NCBI RefSeq assembly: GCF_001905825.1
Contig: NZ_LIVV01000002.1
Coordinates: 107,168-171,167 of the forward strand
Direction: 5' to 3'
Length of the DNA stretch: 64,000 nucleotides
DNA from: Streptomyces sp. CB02009
GTDB taxonomy: Bacteria; Actinomycetota; Actinomycetes; Streptomycetales; Streptomycetaceae
Shown: positions 17,256 to 23,778 of the stretch, one piece after another
How positions within the stretch are numbered: position 1 is the stretch's first letter
Layout of the letters: the number at the start of each line of letters is the position of its first letter
Notes under the pieces: generated by a model
The model's input: only the letters and a program-made list of their open reading frames with translations
Told to the model about the DNA's origin: nothing
Database searches by the model: none
Position numbers and translations under genes: made by a program

Positions 17256-17385
17256 TCAGTCGGTGACCGGCCGCCTCGTCAGGGTGTGACCGGCTGGTCC
17301 CTCAGGCCGTGACCGGTCGATGTGCCCAGGGCGGCCGGCGGGTCCGCCGGAGAGTGACCGGCCGGATCCGTCAGGGCGTGACCGG
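17256..17385. repeat. 23-bp repeat array that includes the 3' end of the small gene
   Basis: TCAGNNNGTGACCGG occurs at 17256, 17279, 17302 and 17371, that is at 23, 23 and 69 (three times 23) base steps; the two missing positions hold decayed copies (GTGACCGG at 17354). The copy at 17371 encodes the last residues and stop of the minus-strand gene, so the others look like duplications of its 3' end. Confidence 0.65.
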
Positions 17386-17622
17386 CAGTTTCGGGTGGTG
17401 CTTGGCGAGGATCTTGTTGGCCCGGGCGAGCGCGGACAGAGCGTGCTCCCGGTCCGCGCGGTCCTCCGCGCAGAGCGGTCCCCGGAAGCGGTACACCTCG
17501 CGCGCCGCGCAGTCCGCGTCGATCTCGGCCTGGAGGACGTGGAGCGGCAGGCAGGAGCCGATCAGCGCGGCCACACGGTCGGGGATCGGGACGGGTACGA
17601 GGCGCGAGGGCGAGGTGATCAC
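17371..17622 (-). CDS. Small conserved-type hypothetical protein
   Basis: An 83-residue protein with a plausible hydrophobic core (DRVAALIGSCLPLHVLQAEIDADCAAREVYRFRG) and a helical, charged C-terminus (REHALSALARANKILAKHHPK). I do not recognise the family. The start is GTG 17622, with TAGGAC six bases upstream, so the message may be leaderless. Third-position GC is high, which supports coding. The gene end takes part in a 23-base repeat array. Downstream of the MFS gene on the same strand but oriented so that it would be transcribed first. Confidence 0.55.
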   Translation of the reverse strand: MITSPSRLVPVPIPDRVAALIGSCLPLHVLQAEIDADCAAREVYRFRGPLCAEDRADREHALSALARANKILAKHHPKLPVTP

Positions 17623-17987
17623 GGGTCAGTCCTAGTGGGTCCGGGAGGCGTACGGAAGGGTCTGCTCTCCATACGTACCGGATCGCCGTACGGGTTCAGG
17701 AACGGCGATGTCGCGGCGGGGCAACGACGCGGCGGCGCTCCGGCGGGGCGCGCGGGAGCCCGGGCGGGGGAGCGGGTACGGCCGCCGGGCGCGGCCGGGG
17801 ACGTTCTCGCAGGTACGGGCCCGGGTGGCCGGCCCGGGATTGTTCACCGTCCCTGCGTATCGCCCGCGTATACGACGAACGCGTGCGCGACGAGGGTGCG
17901 TTGGGGGCGGCGGGACGCCCGCCGAATGTGAAGCATCTCACTCGGCGGATCGGCGTCCTCCGGACACGGGCCGGACGCAGCCGGACG
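17623..17987. other. Intergenic stretch without a supported gene
   Basis: Between the small gene and the ligase gene lie 365 bases. Apart from TAGGAC at 17629-17634 (minus strand), which serves the small gene, I see only Arg/Pro/Gly-rich open frames in both directions that have no ribosome site or family similarity. No clear terminator hairpin. Confidence 0.5.
17629..17634 (-). promoter_or_regulatory. -10 hexamer TAGGAC of the small gene
   Basis: TAGGAC on the minus strand is six bases from the GTG start at 17622. Confidence 0.4.
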
Positions 17988-19046
17988 CTACGTCAGGATC
18001 TCCGACAGGTCGTACGAGACGGGCTCGTCCAGCTGCCCGTACCCGCAGGACTCCGGTGCCCGGTCCGGGCGCCACCGCTTGAACTGCGCGGTGTGCCGGA
18101 AGCGGTCGCCCTCCATGTGGTCGTACCCCACCTCGCAGACCCGCTCGGGCCGCAGTGCCACCCACGACAGGTCCTTCTTCCCCGACCAGCGGCTCGGCGC
18201 GCCCGGCAGGCGCGCCCCCGCGTGCGCCGCCTCCTCCGCCCAGGCCGCCCAGGGGTGTCCGTCCGGCGGGTCCATCCGGAGCGGTTCCAGTTCCTCGATC
18301 AGCTCGGCCCGCCGCTGCGCGGTGAACGCCGCGCACACGCCGACGTGCTGGAGGGCGCCCTGGTCGTCGTGCAGGCCCAGCAGCAGCGAACCGACCACCG
18401 GTCCGCTCTTGTGGAAGCGGTAACCGGCCACCACGACGTCGGCCGTCCGTTCGTGTTTGATCTTGTACATGAGGCGCGCGTCCGGCCGGTACGGCAGATC
18501 GAGCGGCTTGGCGATCACGCCGTCGAGGCCCGCGCCCTCGTACTGCTCGAACCACTGGGCGGCGAGTGCGGCGTCCCGCGTCGCCGGCGCCAGGTGCACC
18601 GGCGCGTCCACGCCGGCGAGCATCCGCTCCAGGGCCTCCCGGCGCTCGCTCAGCGGAGTGTCGAGCAGCGACTCGTCCCCGAGGGCGAGCAGATCGAAGG
18701 CGACGAACAGCGCCGGGGTCGTCTCGGCCAGCATGCGGACCCGGGAGTCGGCCGGATGGATCCGCTCGCTGAGCCGGTCGAAGTCGAGATGGCCCCCGTG
18801 CTCGATGACGATCTCCCCGTCGACCACGCAGCGCTCCGGCAGCCGGGTCGCGAGTGCCTCGACCAGCTCGGGGAAGTAGCGGGTGAGCGGCTTGCCGGTC
18901 CGGCTGCCGATGACGAGCTCCGGACCGTCGCGGTGCACGATCGCACGGAAGCCGTCCCACTTCGCCTCGTACTGCATCCCGGGCGGGATCCGCTTCACCG
19001 ACTTGGCGAGCATCGGTTTCACGGGCGGCATCACCGGAAGATCCAT
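17988..19046 (-). CDS. ligC: ATP-dependent DNA ligase, LigC type
   Basis: A 352-residue ligase without nuclease or polymerase domains. The adenylation motif is YEAKWDGFRAI with nucleophile Lys29, followed by IGSRTGKPLTRYFPEL (motif Ia), CVVDGEIVIEHGGHLDFDRL (III), LFVAFDLLALG (IIIa), GLDGVIAKPLDLPYRP (IV) and MYKIKHERTADVVVAGYRFHKSG (V). The OB-fold domain ends with WVALRPERVCEVGYDHMEGDRFRHTAQFKRWRPDR. This is the LigC class of actinobacterial NHEJ/repair ligases. It is divergent, 52 bases away, from a PrimPol-type polymerase, its usual partner in gap repair. Confidence 0.88.
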   Translation of the reverse strand: MDLPVMPPVKPMLAKSVKRIPPGMQYEAKWDGFRAIVHRDGPELVIGSRTGKPLTRYFPELVEALATRLPERCVVDGEIVIEHGGHLDFDRLSERIHPADSRVRMLAETTPALFVAFDLLALGDESLLDTPLSERREALERMLAGVDAPVHLAPATRDAALAAQWFEQYEGAGLDGVIAKPLDLPYRPDARLMYKIKHERTADVVVAGYRFHKSGPVVGSLLLGLHDDQGALQHVGVCAAFTAQRRAELIEELEPLRMDPPDGHPWAAWAEEAAHAGARLPGAPSRWSGKKDLSWVALRPERVCEVGYDHMEGDRFRHTAQFKRWRPDRAPESCGYGQLDEPVSYDLSEILT

Positions 19047-19085
19047 GAGGCGATTGTCCGGTATGCGGGACTTGTCGGCGAGCCC

Positions 19086-19091
19086 TAGGCT
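19086..19091 (+). promoter_or_regulatory. -10 hexamer TAGGCT of the PrimPol gene
   Basis: CCCTAGGCT is followed by seven bases and the ATG at 19099, without a ribosome site between, typical of a leaderless transcript. The divergent ligase start lies only 52 bases away. Confidence 0.55.
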
Positions 19092-19098
19092 GACCGGC

Positions 19099-20166
19099 AT
19101 GGCAGGCAAGGCGGCAGCGGTGGAACTGGAAGTCGGCGACCGGACCGTACGCGTGTCCAACCCGGACAAGGTGTACTTCCCCGAACCCGGCTACACCAAG
19201 CTCGACATGGTCAGCTACTACCTGGCCGTGGGCGACGGCATCACCCGCGCCCTGCGCGACCGCCCCACCACCCTGGAGCGCTACCCCGACGGGGTGACCG
19301 GCGAGTCGTTCTTCCAGAAGCGCGCGCCGAAGTACCTCCCGGACTGGATCCCGACCGCCCACATCACCTTCCCCAGCGGCCGCTCGGCCGACGAGATGTG
19401 CCCCACCGAGCCGGCGGCCGTGCTCTGGGCCGCCAACCTCGGCGCCGTCACGTTCCACCCGTGGCCGGTGCGCCGGGACGACACCGACCACCCCGACGAA
19501 CTCCGCATCGACCTCGATCCGCAGCCCGGCACGGACTACGCGGACGCGGTCCGCGCCGCCCATGAACTGCGCGCCGTCCTCGACGAGCACGGAGTGCGCG
19601 GCTGGCCGAAGACCTCCGGCGGACGCGGCATCCACGTCTTCGTCCCGATCCTGCCGAACTGGACCTTCACGCAGGTCAGGCGGGCGGCCATCGCCTGCGG
19701 GCGGGAGCTGGAGCGGCGCATGCCGGACCGGGTCACCATCAAGTGGTGGAAGGAGGAGCGCGGCGAGCGGATCTTCGTCGACTACAACCAGACCGCCCGG
19801 GACCGCACGATCGCCTCCGCCTACTCCGTACGCCCGCGCCCGCACGCGCCCGTGTCGGCCCCGCTGCGGTGGGAGGAGATCGACGACGCCGTGCCGCGGG
19901 ACTTCGACATCAGGACGATGCCGGTCCGGTACGCCGAAGTGGGCGATGTCCACGCCGACATGGACGGCGAGCGGTTCAGCCTGGAGTCGCTGCTCGAACT
20001 GGCCCGGCGGGACGAGGCGGAGCACGGGCTCGGTGATCTGCCGTACCCGCCGGAGTACCCGAAGATGCCGGGCGAACCGAAGCGGGTGCAGCCGAGCCGG
20101 GCGAAGAAGGAGCCGAAGGAGAAGGGTGGGGAGTCGAAGGGGGCGAAGGAGTCGAAGGAGTCCTAG
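19099..20166 (+). CDS. LigD-type polymerase domain protein (PrimPol-C-like)
   Basis: A 355-residue stand-alone NHEJ polymerase (AEP superfamily). Signatures are VRVSNPDKVYFPEPGYTKLD, PTTLERYPDGV, FFQKRAPKYLPDW, the metal-binding ELRIDLDPQPGTDY (about 137), the SGGRGIHVFVPI motif (about 173) and VFVDYNQ-type IFVDYNQTARDRTIASAYSVR. It lacks ligase and phosphoesterase domains and has a Lys/Glu-rich tail of about 35 residues. Such enzymes add nucleotides at gaps and broken ends and prefer ribonucleotides. Paired with LigC, it resembles the mycobacterial LigC/Prim-PolC repair pair. It starts after TAGGCT without a leader. Confidence 0.9.
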   Translation: MAGKAAAVELEVGDRTVRVSNPDKVYFPEPGYTKLDMVSYYLAVGDGITRALRDRPTTLERYPDGVTGESFFQKRAPKYLPDWIPTAHITFPSGRSADEMCPTEPAAVLWAANLGAVTFHPWPVRRDDTDHPDELRIDLDPQPGTDYADAVRAAHELRAVLDEHGVRGWPKTSGGRGIHVFVPILPNWTFTQVRRAAIACGRELERRMPDRVTIKWWKEERGERIFVDYNQTARDRTIASAYSVRPRPHAPVSAPLRWEEIDDAVPRDFDIRTMPVRYAEVGDVHADMDGERFSLESLLELARRDEAEHGLGDLPYPPEYPKMPGEPKRVQPSRAKKEPKEKGGESKGAKESKES

Positions 20167-20269
20167 GGCTGGGCCGGACCCGGTCGGCTCGGCCGGCCGA
20201 GGCGGTGGGAAGGGCGGGTCGGTGCCTCCGGGTGGGTACCGGCCCGCCCCTTCTTCGACTCTAAAACAA

Positions 20270-20283
20270 CACGAACGATCGTG
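20270..20283. promoter_or_regulatory. Probable TetR operator before the hydrolase gene
   Basis: CACGA-ACGA-TCGTG lies two bases before the -10-like TAGCAT (20285-20290). The TetR gene's own promoter carries GCACG-AC-CGTGC. The shared CACGA/CGTG arms and the promoter positions suggest that both are repressed by the TetR protein at 21351-22004. Confidence 0.5.
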
Positions 20284-20352
20284 CTAGCATTTTTGCATCG
20301 GCAGATCACCACCAGGACGCAGAACCCGCAGGACGACCGAGGAGATCCCGGC

Positions 20353-21240
20353 ATGTACCCGATGGCTCCGCTCATCCGCACCGCCCTGAACACCACCGCC
20401 CGCGTCGCCCCCGGAACAGCCGGCCGCTGGGCCTTCCGTCTCTTCGTCCGCCCGCTCGGCCGGGCGCGGCTGAAACCCGAGGAACAGGCGCTCTTCGCCA
20501 CCGCCCGCATCGGGCACCTCCAGGCACGCGGCAAGGACGTCGTCACCTACGCCTGGGGAGACGGCCGCCGGCCCGTCCTGCTCGTGCACGGCTGGTCTTC
20601 GCGCGCCTCGCGGCTCACCGCCTTCGCCGAGGCGCTGCTGGAACGCGGCTACAGCCCCGTCGCCTTCGACGTGCCCGGCCACGGGGAGTCTCCGGGACGG
20701 GACAGCAACATCGTCGAATACCGGGAGATCATCCGGCGGCTGCACGCGCGACACGGCGACTTCGACGCCGTCGTCGCCCACTCCTTCGGGGTCCTCGCCT
20801 CCCTCTTCGCCCTCCAGGACGGCGTTCGCACGGCCCGCTTCGTCGGCATCGGCGGTGTCGGCTCCTTCGACCTGCTGGTCAAGGGCTTCCAGGGCGCCCT
20901 CGGCGTGGACGCCCGGGTCCTGAGGTGCATGCGGGACCATGTGGAGCGGCGGCTCGTACCGGGTGAACCCGGCGTCTGGGACCGCTTCGGGGCGGACCGC
21001 GACGCCGGTGAACTCGGCGCGCCCGTCCTGCTGTTCCACGACGACGGCGACGACATGGTCCCGCTCGTCCACTCCCGGCTGCTCGCGCGCGCCCACGGTG
21101 GCCGGGCCCGGCTCGTCGTCACCCGTGGACTCGGGCACCGGCGCATCCTGAAGGACCCGGCGGTCGTCGACGAGGCGGTGGAGTTCCTGACGGCCCCGGC
21201 GGACGAACCCTCGGAGGGGGAGCGGGTGGTCGCGGGCTGA
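20353..21240 (+). CDS. Alpha/beta hydrolase
   Basis: A 295-residue serine hydrolase. PVLLVHGWSSRASRL carries the oxyanion-hole HGW, the nucleophile is in VAHSFGVLAS (about 143; AHSFG elbow), the acid in LFHDDGDDMVPL (about 230) and the His in GLGHRRIL (about 261). No signal peptide, although residues 1-30 are hydrophobic and basic. A GGAG precedes the ATG at the right distance. The next gene, TetR, is convergent, and the promoter here has a palindrome like the one before tetR, so the hydrolase is probably induced when the regulator binds its ligand. Substrate unknown. Confidence 0.82.
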   Translation: MYPMAPLIRTALNTTARVAPGTAGRWAFRLFVRPLGRARLKPEEQALFATARIGHLQARGKDVVTYAWGDGRRPVLLVHGWSSRASRLTAFAEALLERGYSPVAFDVPGHGESPGRDSNIVEYREIIRRLHARHGDFDAVVAHSFGVLASLFALQDGVRTARFVGIGGVGSFDLLVKGFQGALGVDARVLRCMRDHVERRLVPGEPGVWDRFGADRDAGELGAPVLLFHDDGDDMVPLVHSRLLARAHGGRARLVVTRGLGHRRILKDPAVVDEAVEFLTAPADEPSEGERVVAG

Positions 21241-21266
21241 GAGGTACGGGGTCGCGGGCGGGGCCG

Positions 21267-21283
21267 GGGCGGTGCGACCGCCC
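21267..21283. terminator. Weak hairpin between hydrolase and TetR genes
   Basis: GGGCGGT-GCG-ACCGCCC forms a seven-base-pair stem with a three-base loop between the convergent genes. Confidence 0.4.
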
Positions 21284-21350
21284 TTGCGCGGTGCGGGGGC
21301 GAGAGGTGCCGGGCTGTGGGACCGCCCCTTGCCCGCCGCGCCTCGTCCGG

Positions 21351-22004
21351 CTACGCGGCGTCGAGCGCGGCCCGTCCCCGGTCCGTGGCCGAGGCGCGCA
21401 GCCGGGCGGTGATCCCCCGCTCGGCGCGGTCGTACGTCCGCGTGTCGCCCAGCAGGACGGACTGGGCGTTGGCCGCCTCCATGAGGGCGACCACCTCGAA
21501 GGCGAGCTGGTCCGCGTCCAGGTCCGAGGCGAAGTCGCCGACCGCCTGAGCCTCCGTCAGAGACGTCTCCACGTACGTGTTCCAGTCGCGGCGGGCCTGG
21601 GCCACGGCGTCATGGACCGGGCCCGTACGGGCGTCGAATTCGGCCGAGACCGCGTAGAAGAAGCAGCCGCCGGCGAAGACCCGGTCCGAGGAGTACGTGA
21701 GCCAGTTCCGGCACAGCTCGCGCACCCGCCGAGCCCCCGGCGGCACATCCTTCAGCGGAAGGACGACGTTCTCGGCGAAGACGGCGGCCGCGGCCCTGAT
21801 GGTGGAGAGCTGGAGCTCCTCCTTCGAGCCGAAGAGGGCGAAGACGCCGCTCTTGCTCAGCTGGAGCTCGGTGGCGATCCGGCCGAGGGAGAGGCCGTCG
21901 AGCCCTTCGACCGAGGCGATGTCCATGGTCCGGCCGAGCACGAGCCGACGGGTCTGGTTCCCGCGCTCGACGCGCCCGTCGGTCTTGGTCCCGGTGTCGC
22001 TCAT
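21351..22004 (-). CDS. TetR-family repressor
   Basis: A 217-residue regulator. The N-terminal HTH spans about residues 20-65 (VLGRTMDIASVEGLDGLSLGRIATELQLSKSGVFALFGSKEELQL in parts: LDGLSLGRIA, SKSGVFALFGSKEEL). The C-terminal ligand domain includes LCRNWLTYSSDRVFAGGCFFYAVSAEFDAR-type residues of the TetR_C family seen with alpha/beta hydrolases. TAGGAT lies six bases before the ATG and a GCACGACCGTGC palindrome overlaps the spacer region, so it is probably autoregulated and also represses the convergent hydrolase. Confidence 0.88.
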   Translation of the reverse strand: MSDTGTKTDGRVERGNQTRRLVLGRTMDIASVEGLDGLSLGRIATELQLSKSGVFALFGSKEELQLSTIRAAAAVFAENVVLPLKDVPPGARRVRELCRNWLTYSSDRVFAGGCFFYAVSAEFDARTGPVHDAVAQARRDWNTYVETSLTEAQAVGDFASDLDADQLAFEVVALMEAANAQSVLLGDTRTYDRAERGITARLRASATDRGRAALDAA

Positions 22005-22010
22005 GTCCCC

Positions 22011-22034
22011 ATCCTACTGAACGCACGACCGTGC
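22011..22034 (-). promoter_or_regulatory. tetR promoter with overlapping operator
   Basis: On the minus strand the palindrome GCACG-AC-CGTGC (22023-22034) is followed by TAGGAT (22011-22016) and, six bases later, the ATG of tetR. A repressor bound there would block RNA polymerase. Confidence 0.55.
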
Positions 22035-22071
22035 GGAAACTTTCCGGCCGGTGGTCCGCCGTCCGTCCGGG

Positions 22072-22866
22072 CTAGCCCGCCCGTTCGCCGGGGTCCCTGC
22101 GCTCCGCCGGGGCCAGCAGCAGCACCTCCAGGGCGCGGGCGCAGGCCCGGGCCTGCGCCAGATACCAGTCGAGACGGGCGTCGGTGATGAGCTCCGGTGT
22201 CGCCCGTACGGCGAGTGCGAAGCGCGCGTGCCCCGTCCGTTCCAGGACCGGCACGGCCACGGTCCGTACCCCGTGCGCCGACTCCCCGTCGTTGAGGGCG
22301 TATCCGGCCTCACGTACGCGCGCCAACTCGGCCGTGAGCGCGGGAGGTTCGACGATGGTCCGCTCGGTGAACGCGTACAGCGGCGGCAGGGAGCGCGGGC
22401 CCGCCTCGCCCGCCCGGGGCCAGGCGAGGAGCACCTTCCCGAGCGCCGTCGAGTGCAGCGGCCGGCGCAGGCCCACCTTCGGCGTCACCGAACCGCCCGC
22501 GACGATCACCACGTGCGGGCCGCTCCGCAGAGCCAAGTCGGCGGTTGCGCCGGTCCGTTCGGCGAGATCCGACAGCTCGGGCGCGGCCAGGTGCAGTCCC
22601 CGCTGGTGGTACGAGAGCCGGCCCAGCTCCGTCATCGCCGGGCCGAGCCGGTAGCGGGCGGTCCGGGCGTCCTGCTCCAGGAATCCCGCGCCGAGCAGGG
22701 TCCGGGCGAGACGGTGCGCGGTGGACGTGGAGAGTCCGAGGCGTCGCGCGAGGTCGGAGGCGCTCAGGTCGGGCCCGTTGTCATGGAAGCAGTGCAGTAC
22801 GTCCAGTGCGCGGCGGACCGCCTGGGCGCCCGCCGGGGGTCGGGCGATGCCGGCCTCGGTCGTCAT
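22072..22866 (-). CDS. IclR-family regulator of the sulfur operon (probable)
   Basis: A 264-residue regulator with an N-terminal winged helix (AVRRALDVLHCFHDNGPDLSASDLARRLG, STSTAHRLARTLLGAGFLEQD in parts: LGLSTSTAHRLARTLL) and a C-terminal effector domain (LHSTALGKVLLAWP, TALTAELARVREAGYALNDGE, GVRTVAVPVLERTG). ATG 22866 is preceded by GGGGAGCG. It is divergent from the leader peptide and sulfonate operon, and two near-identical palindromes (TCCCACATSGYGGGA) lie between them, so it most likely controls that operon and itself. Confidence 0.85.
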   Translation of the reverse strand: MTTEAGIARPPAGAQAVRRALDVLHCFHDNGPDLSASDLARRLGLSTSTAHRLARTLLGAGFLEQDARTARYRLGPAMTELGRLSYHQRGLHLAAPELSDLAERTGATADLALRSGPHVVIVAGGSVTPKVGLRRPLHSTALGKVLLAWPRAGEAGPRSLPPLYAFTERTIVEPPALTAELARVREAGYALNDGESAHGVRTVAVPVLERTGHARFALAVRATPELITDARLDWYLAQARACARALEVLLLAPAERRDPGERAG

Positions 22867-22902
22867 AGGGTTCGCTCCCCGTGGGTGATCGGGCTCCCAC
22901 GC

Positions 22903-22917
22903 TCCCACATGGCGGGA
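22903..22917. promoter_or_regulatory. Operator-like palindrome, site 1
   Basis: TCCCACATGGCGGGA, an inverted repeat with one mismatch, extended by flanking GC on both sides. It lies 37 bases before the iclR start. Another TCCCAC half-site is at 22895-22900. Confidence 0.6.
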
Positions 22918-22965
22918 GCCGAATCAGGGATCGGGCGAGGTCGGAAACACGCCGTTCATACGCAA

Positions 22966-22980
22966 TCCCACATCGTGGGA
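22966..22980. promoter_or_regulatory. Operator-like palindrome, site 2
   Basis: TCCCACATCGTGGGA is a perfect inverted repeat (TCCCAC / GTGGGA, three-base centre), 63 bases from site 1 and 87 bases before the leader peptide. Thirteen of 15 bases match site 1. Confidence 0.65.
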
Positions 22981-23066
22981 GACGAGTTGTCGGCGGCGGA
23001 GCTTCCGTGGCAGGGTTCCGGCCAAGCCACCACAGCGGCACCGAGCCGGAGGGAGCAGGGCCAGCC

Positions 23067-23204
23067 ATGAACGCACGACGCACCGACCGACGCACCGCAC
23101 GTCGCACCGCGCGATGTGGGCCCACCGCCCCTCCCGCGCCGCTCGCCCTCACCCGGCGCCGTCACATCGACCTGGCGCGGGTCGCGGGGGCCGGCTGTCG
23201 CTGA
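23067..23204 (+). CDS. Putative leader peptide of the sulfur operon
   Basis: A 45-residue Arg/Ala-rich peptide whose C-terminal end RRRHIDLARVAGAGCR matches the Streptomyces leader-peptide pattern RRHIDLxRVxxxxCR that I know from upstream of sulfur-assimilation genes. The conserved Cys is the penultimate residue, which fits cysteine-dependent translational or transcriptional attenuation. The ATG follows GGAGGG by about 14 bases. It lies between the operator sites and the first enzyme gene. The N-terminal part is simple-sequence-like, and a later start is possible. Confidence 0.65.
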   Translation: MNARRTDRRTARRTARCGPTAPPAPLALTRRRHIDLARVAGAGCR

Positions 23205-23778
23205 GGCGGCGCGCTGACGTCGTCGGCCGAAACCCTCCCGGGGAACGCTCGCGGTGAGGGTGCCGCGACGGCGTGAGGGGTGCTCCGGCATCGCCCCCGG
23301 TACGAGATTCGGTCCCGTGCGGGTGTTCCGCCTCCGGCGGGAACCGTTCCCACGTGAGGGTCCGGTTCCGCGTCAGGGTCCGGTGTCACGCCGGGTGCGG
23401 TTCCGCGCCGGGTCCGGTGCCACGCCGGGTCCGGCCCCTGTGGGGCCTGCCTCCTCGCCAGGACCCGTTCCCCGTGCCAGGGACTCGTTCCCATGCCAGG
23501 GCCCGTTCCCACGCCAGGGGGCGCGTCCGCTCGGAGCACCTCCCGCCCGCCTTCCCGGCGCGCGCCCCATCGGCCCGTCCGACCGCCCTGTCCCCAGGTC
23601 TCCCTCCGCGTCCCCCTCCCGTGCCTCCGGCACACCCGTAGCCCCGTGCCCCCGCACTCCCTTCGCCTCTGCCGTCGCCCTGACCCTGCCCCGCCGTCGC
23701 TCGCCGCTCCCTCGCGCCCGGTCCCGGGCGCCACCCGGCCACCCGCCCCTCGCCCCCTTCACCCCGGGAAGTCCCGCC
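23205..23778 (+). other. Long untranslated spacer of the sulfur operon
   Basis: These 574 bases separate the leader peptide from the first enzyme gene. The open frame across it is Arg/Pro-rich without family similarity, so I regard it as non-coding. It holds the repeats at 23339-23516 and a GTTCCGCC/GGCGGGAAC hairpin at 23324-23343 that could take part in attenuation. Confidence 0.55.
23339..23516 (+). repeat. Minisatellite of 17-19-bp units in the sulfur operon leader
   Basis: Six units run without gaps from 23339 (GGGAACCGTTCCCACGTGA, then GGGTCCGGTTCCGCGTCA, three 17-base variants and a partial unit to 23440). After 20 bases three more follow (23461, 23480, 23499; for example GGGACTCGTTCCCATGCCA). 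The consensus is roughly GGGNCCGGTTCCNACGCC. The unit lengths are not multiples of three. Confidence 0.75.

Noticed and set aside
14073..17312. A 1079-codon plus-strand frame opposite the MFS gene
   Set aside because: The MFS motifs on the other strand are unmistakable. This frame reads as Asp/Arg/Gly-rich low-complexity sequence.
17708..18082. Arg-rich plus-strand frame in the gap before the ligase gene
   Set aside because: It runs into the antisense of the ligase, has no ribosome site and has shadow-like Arg/Gly/Pro content.
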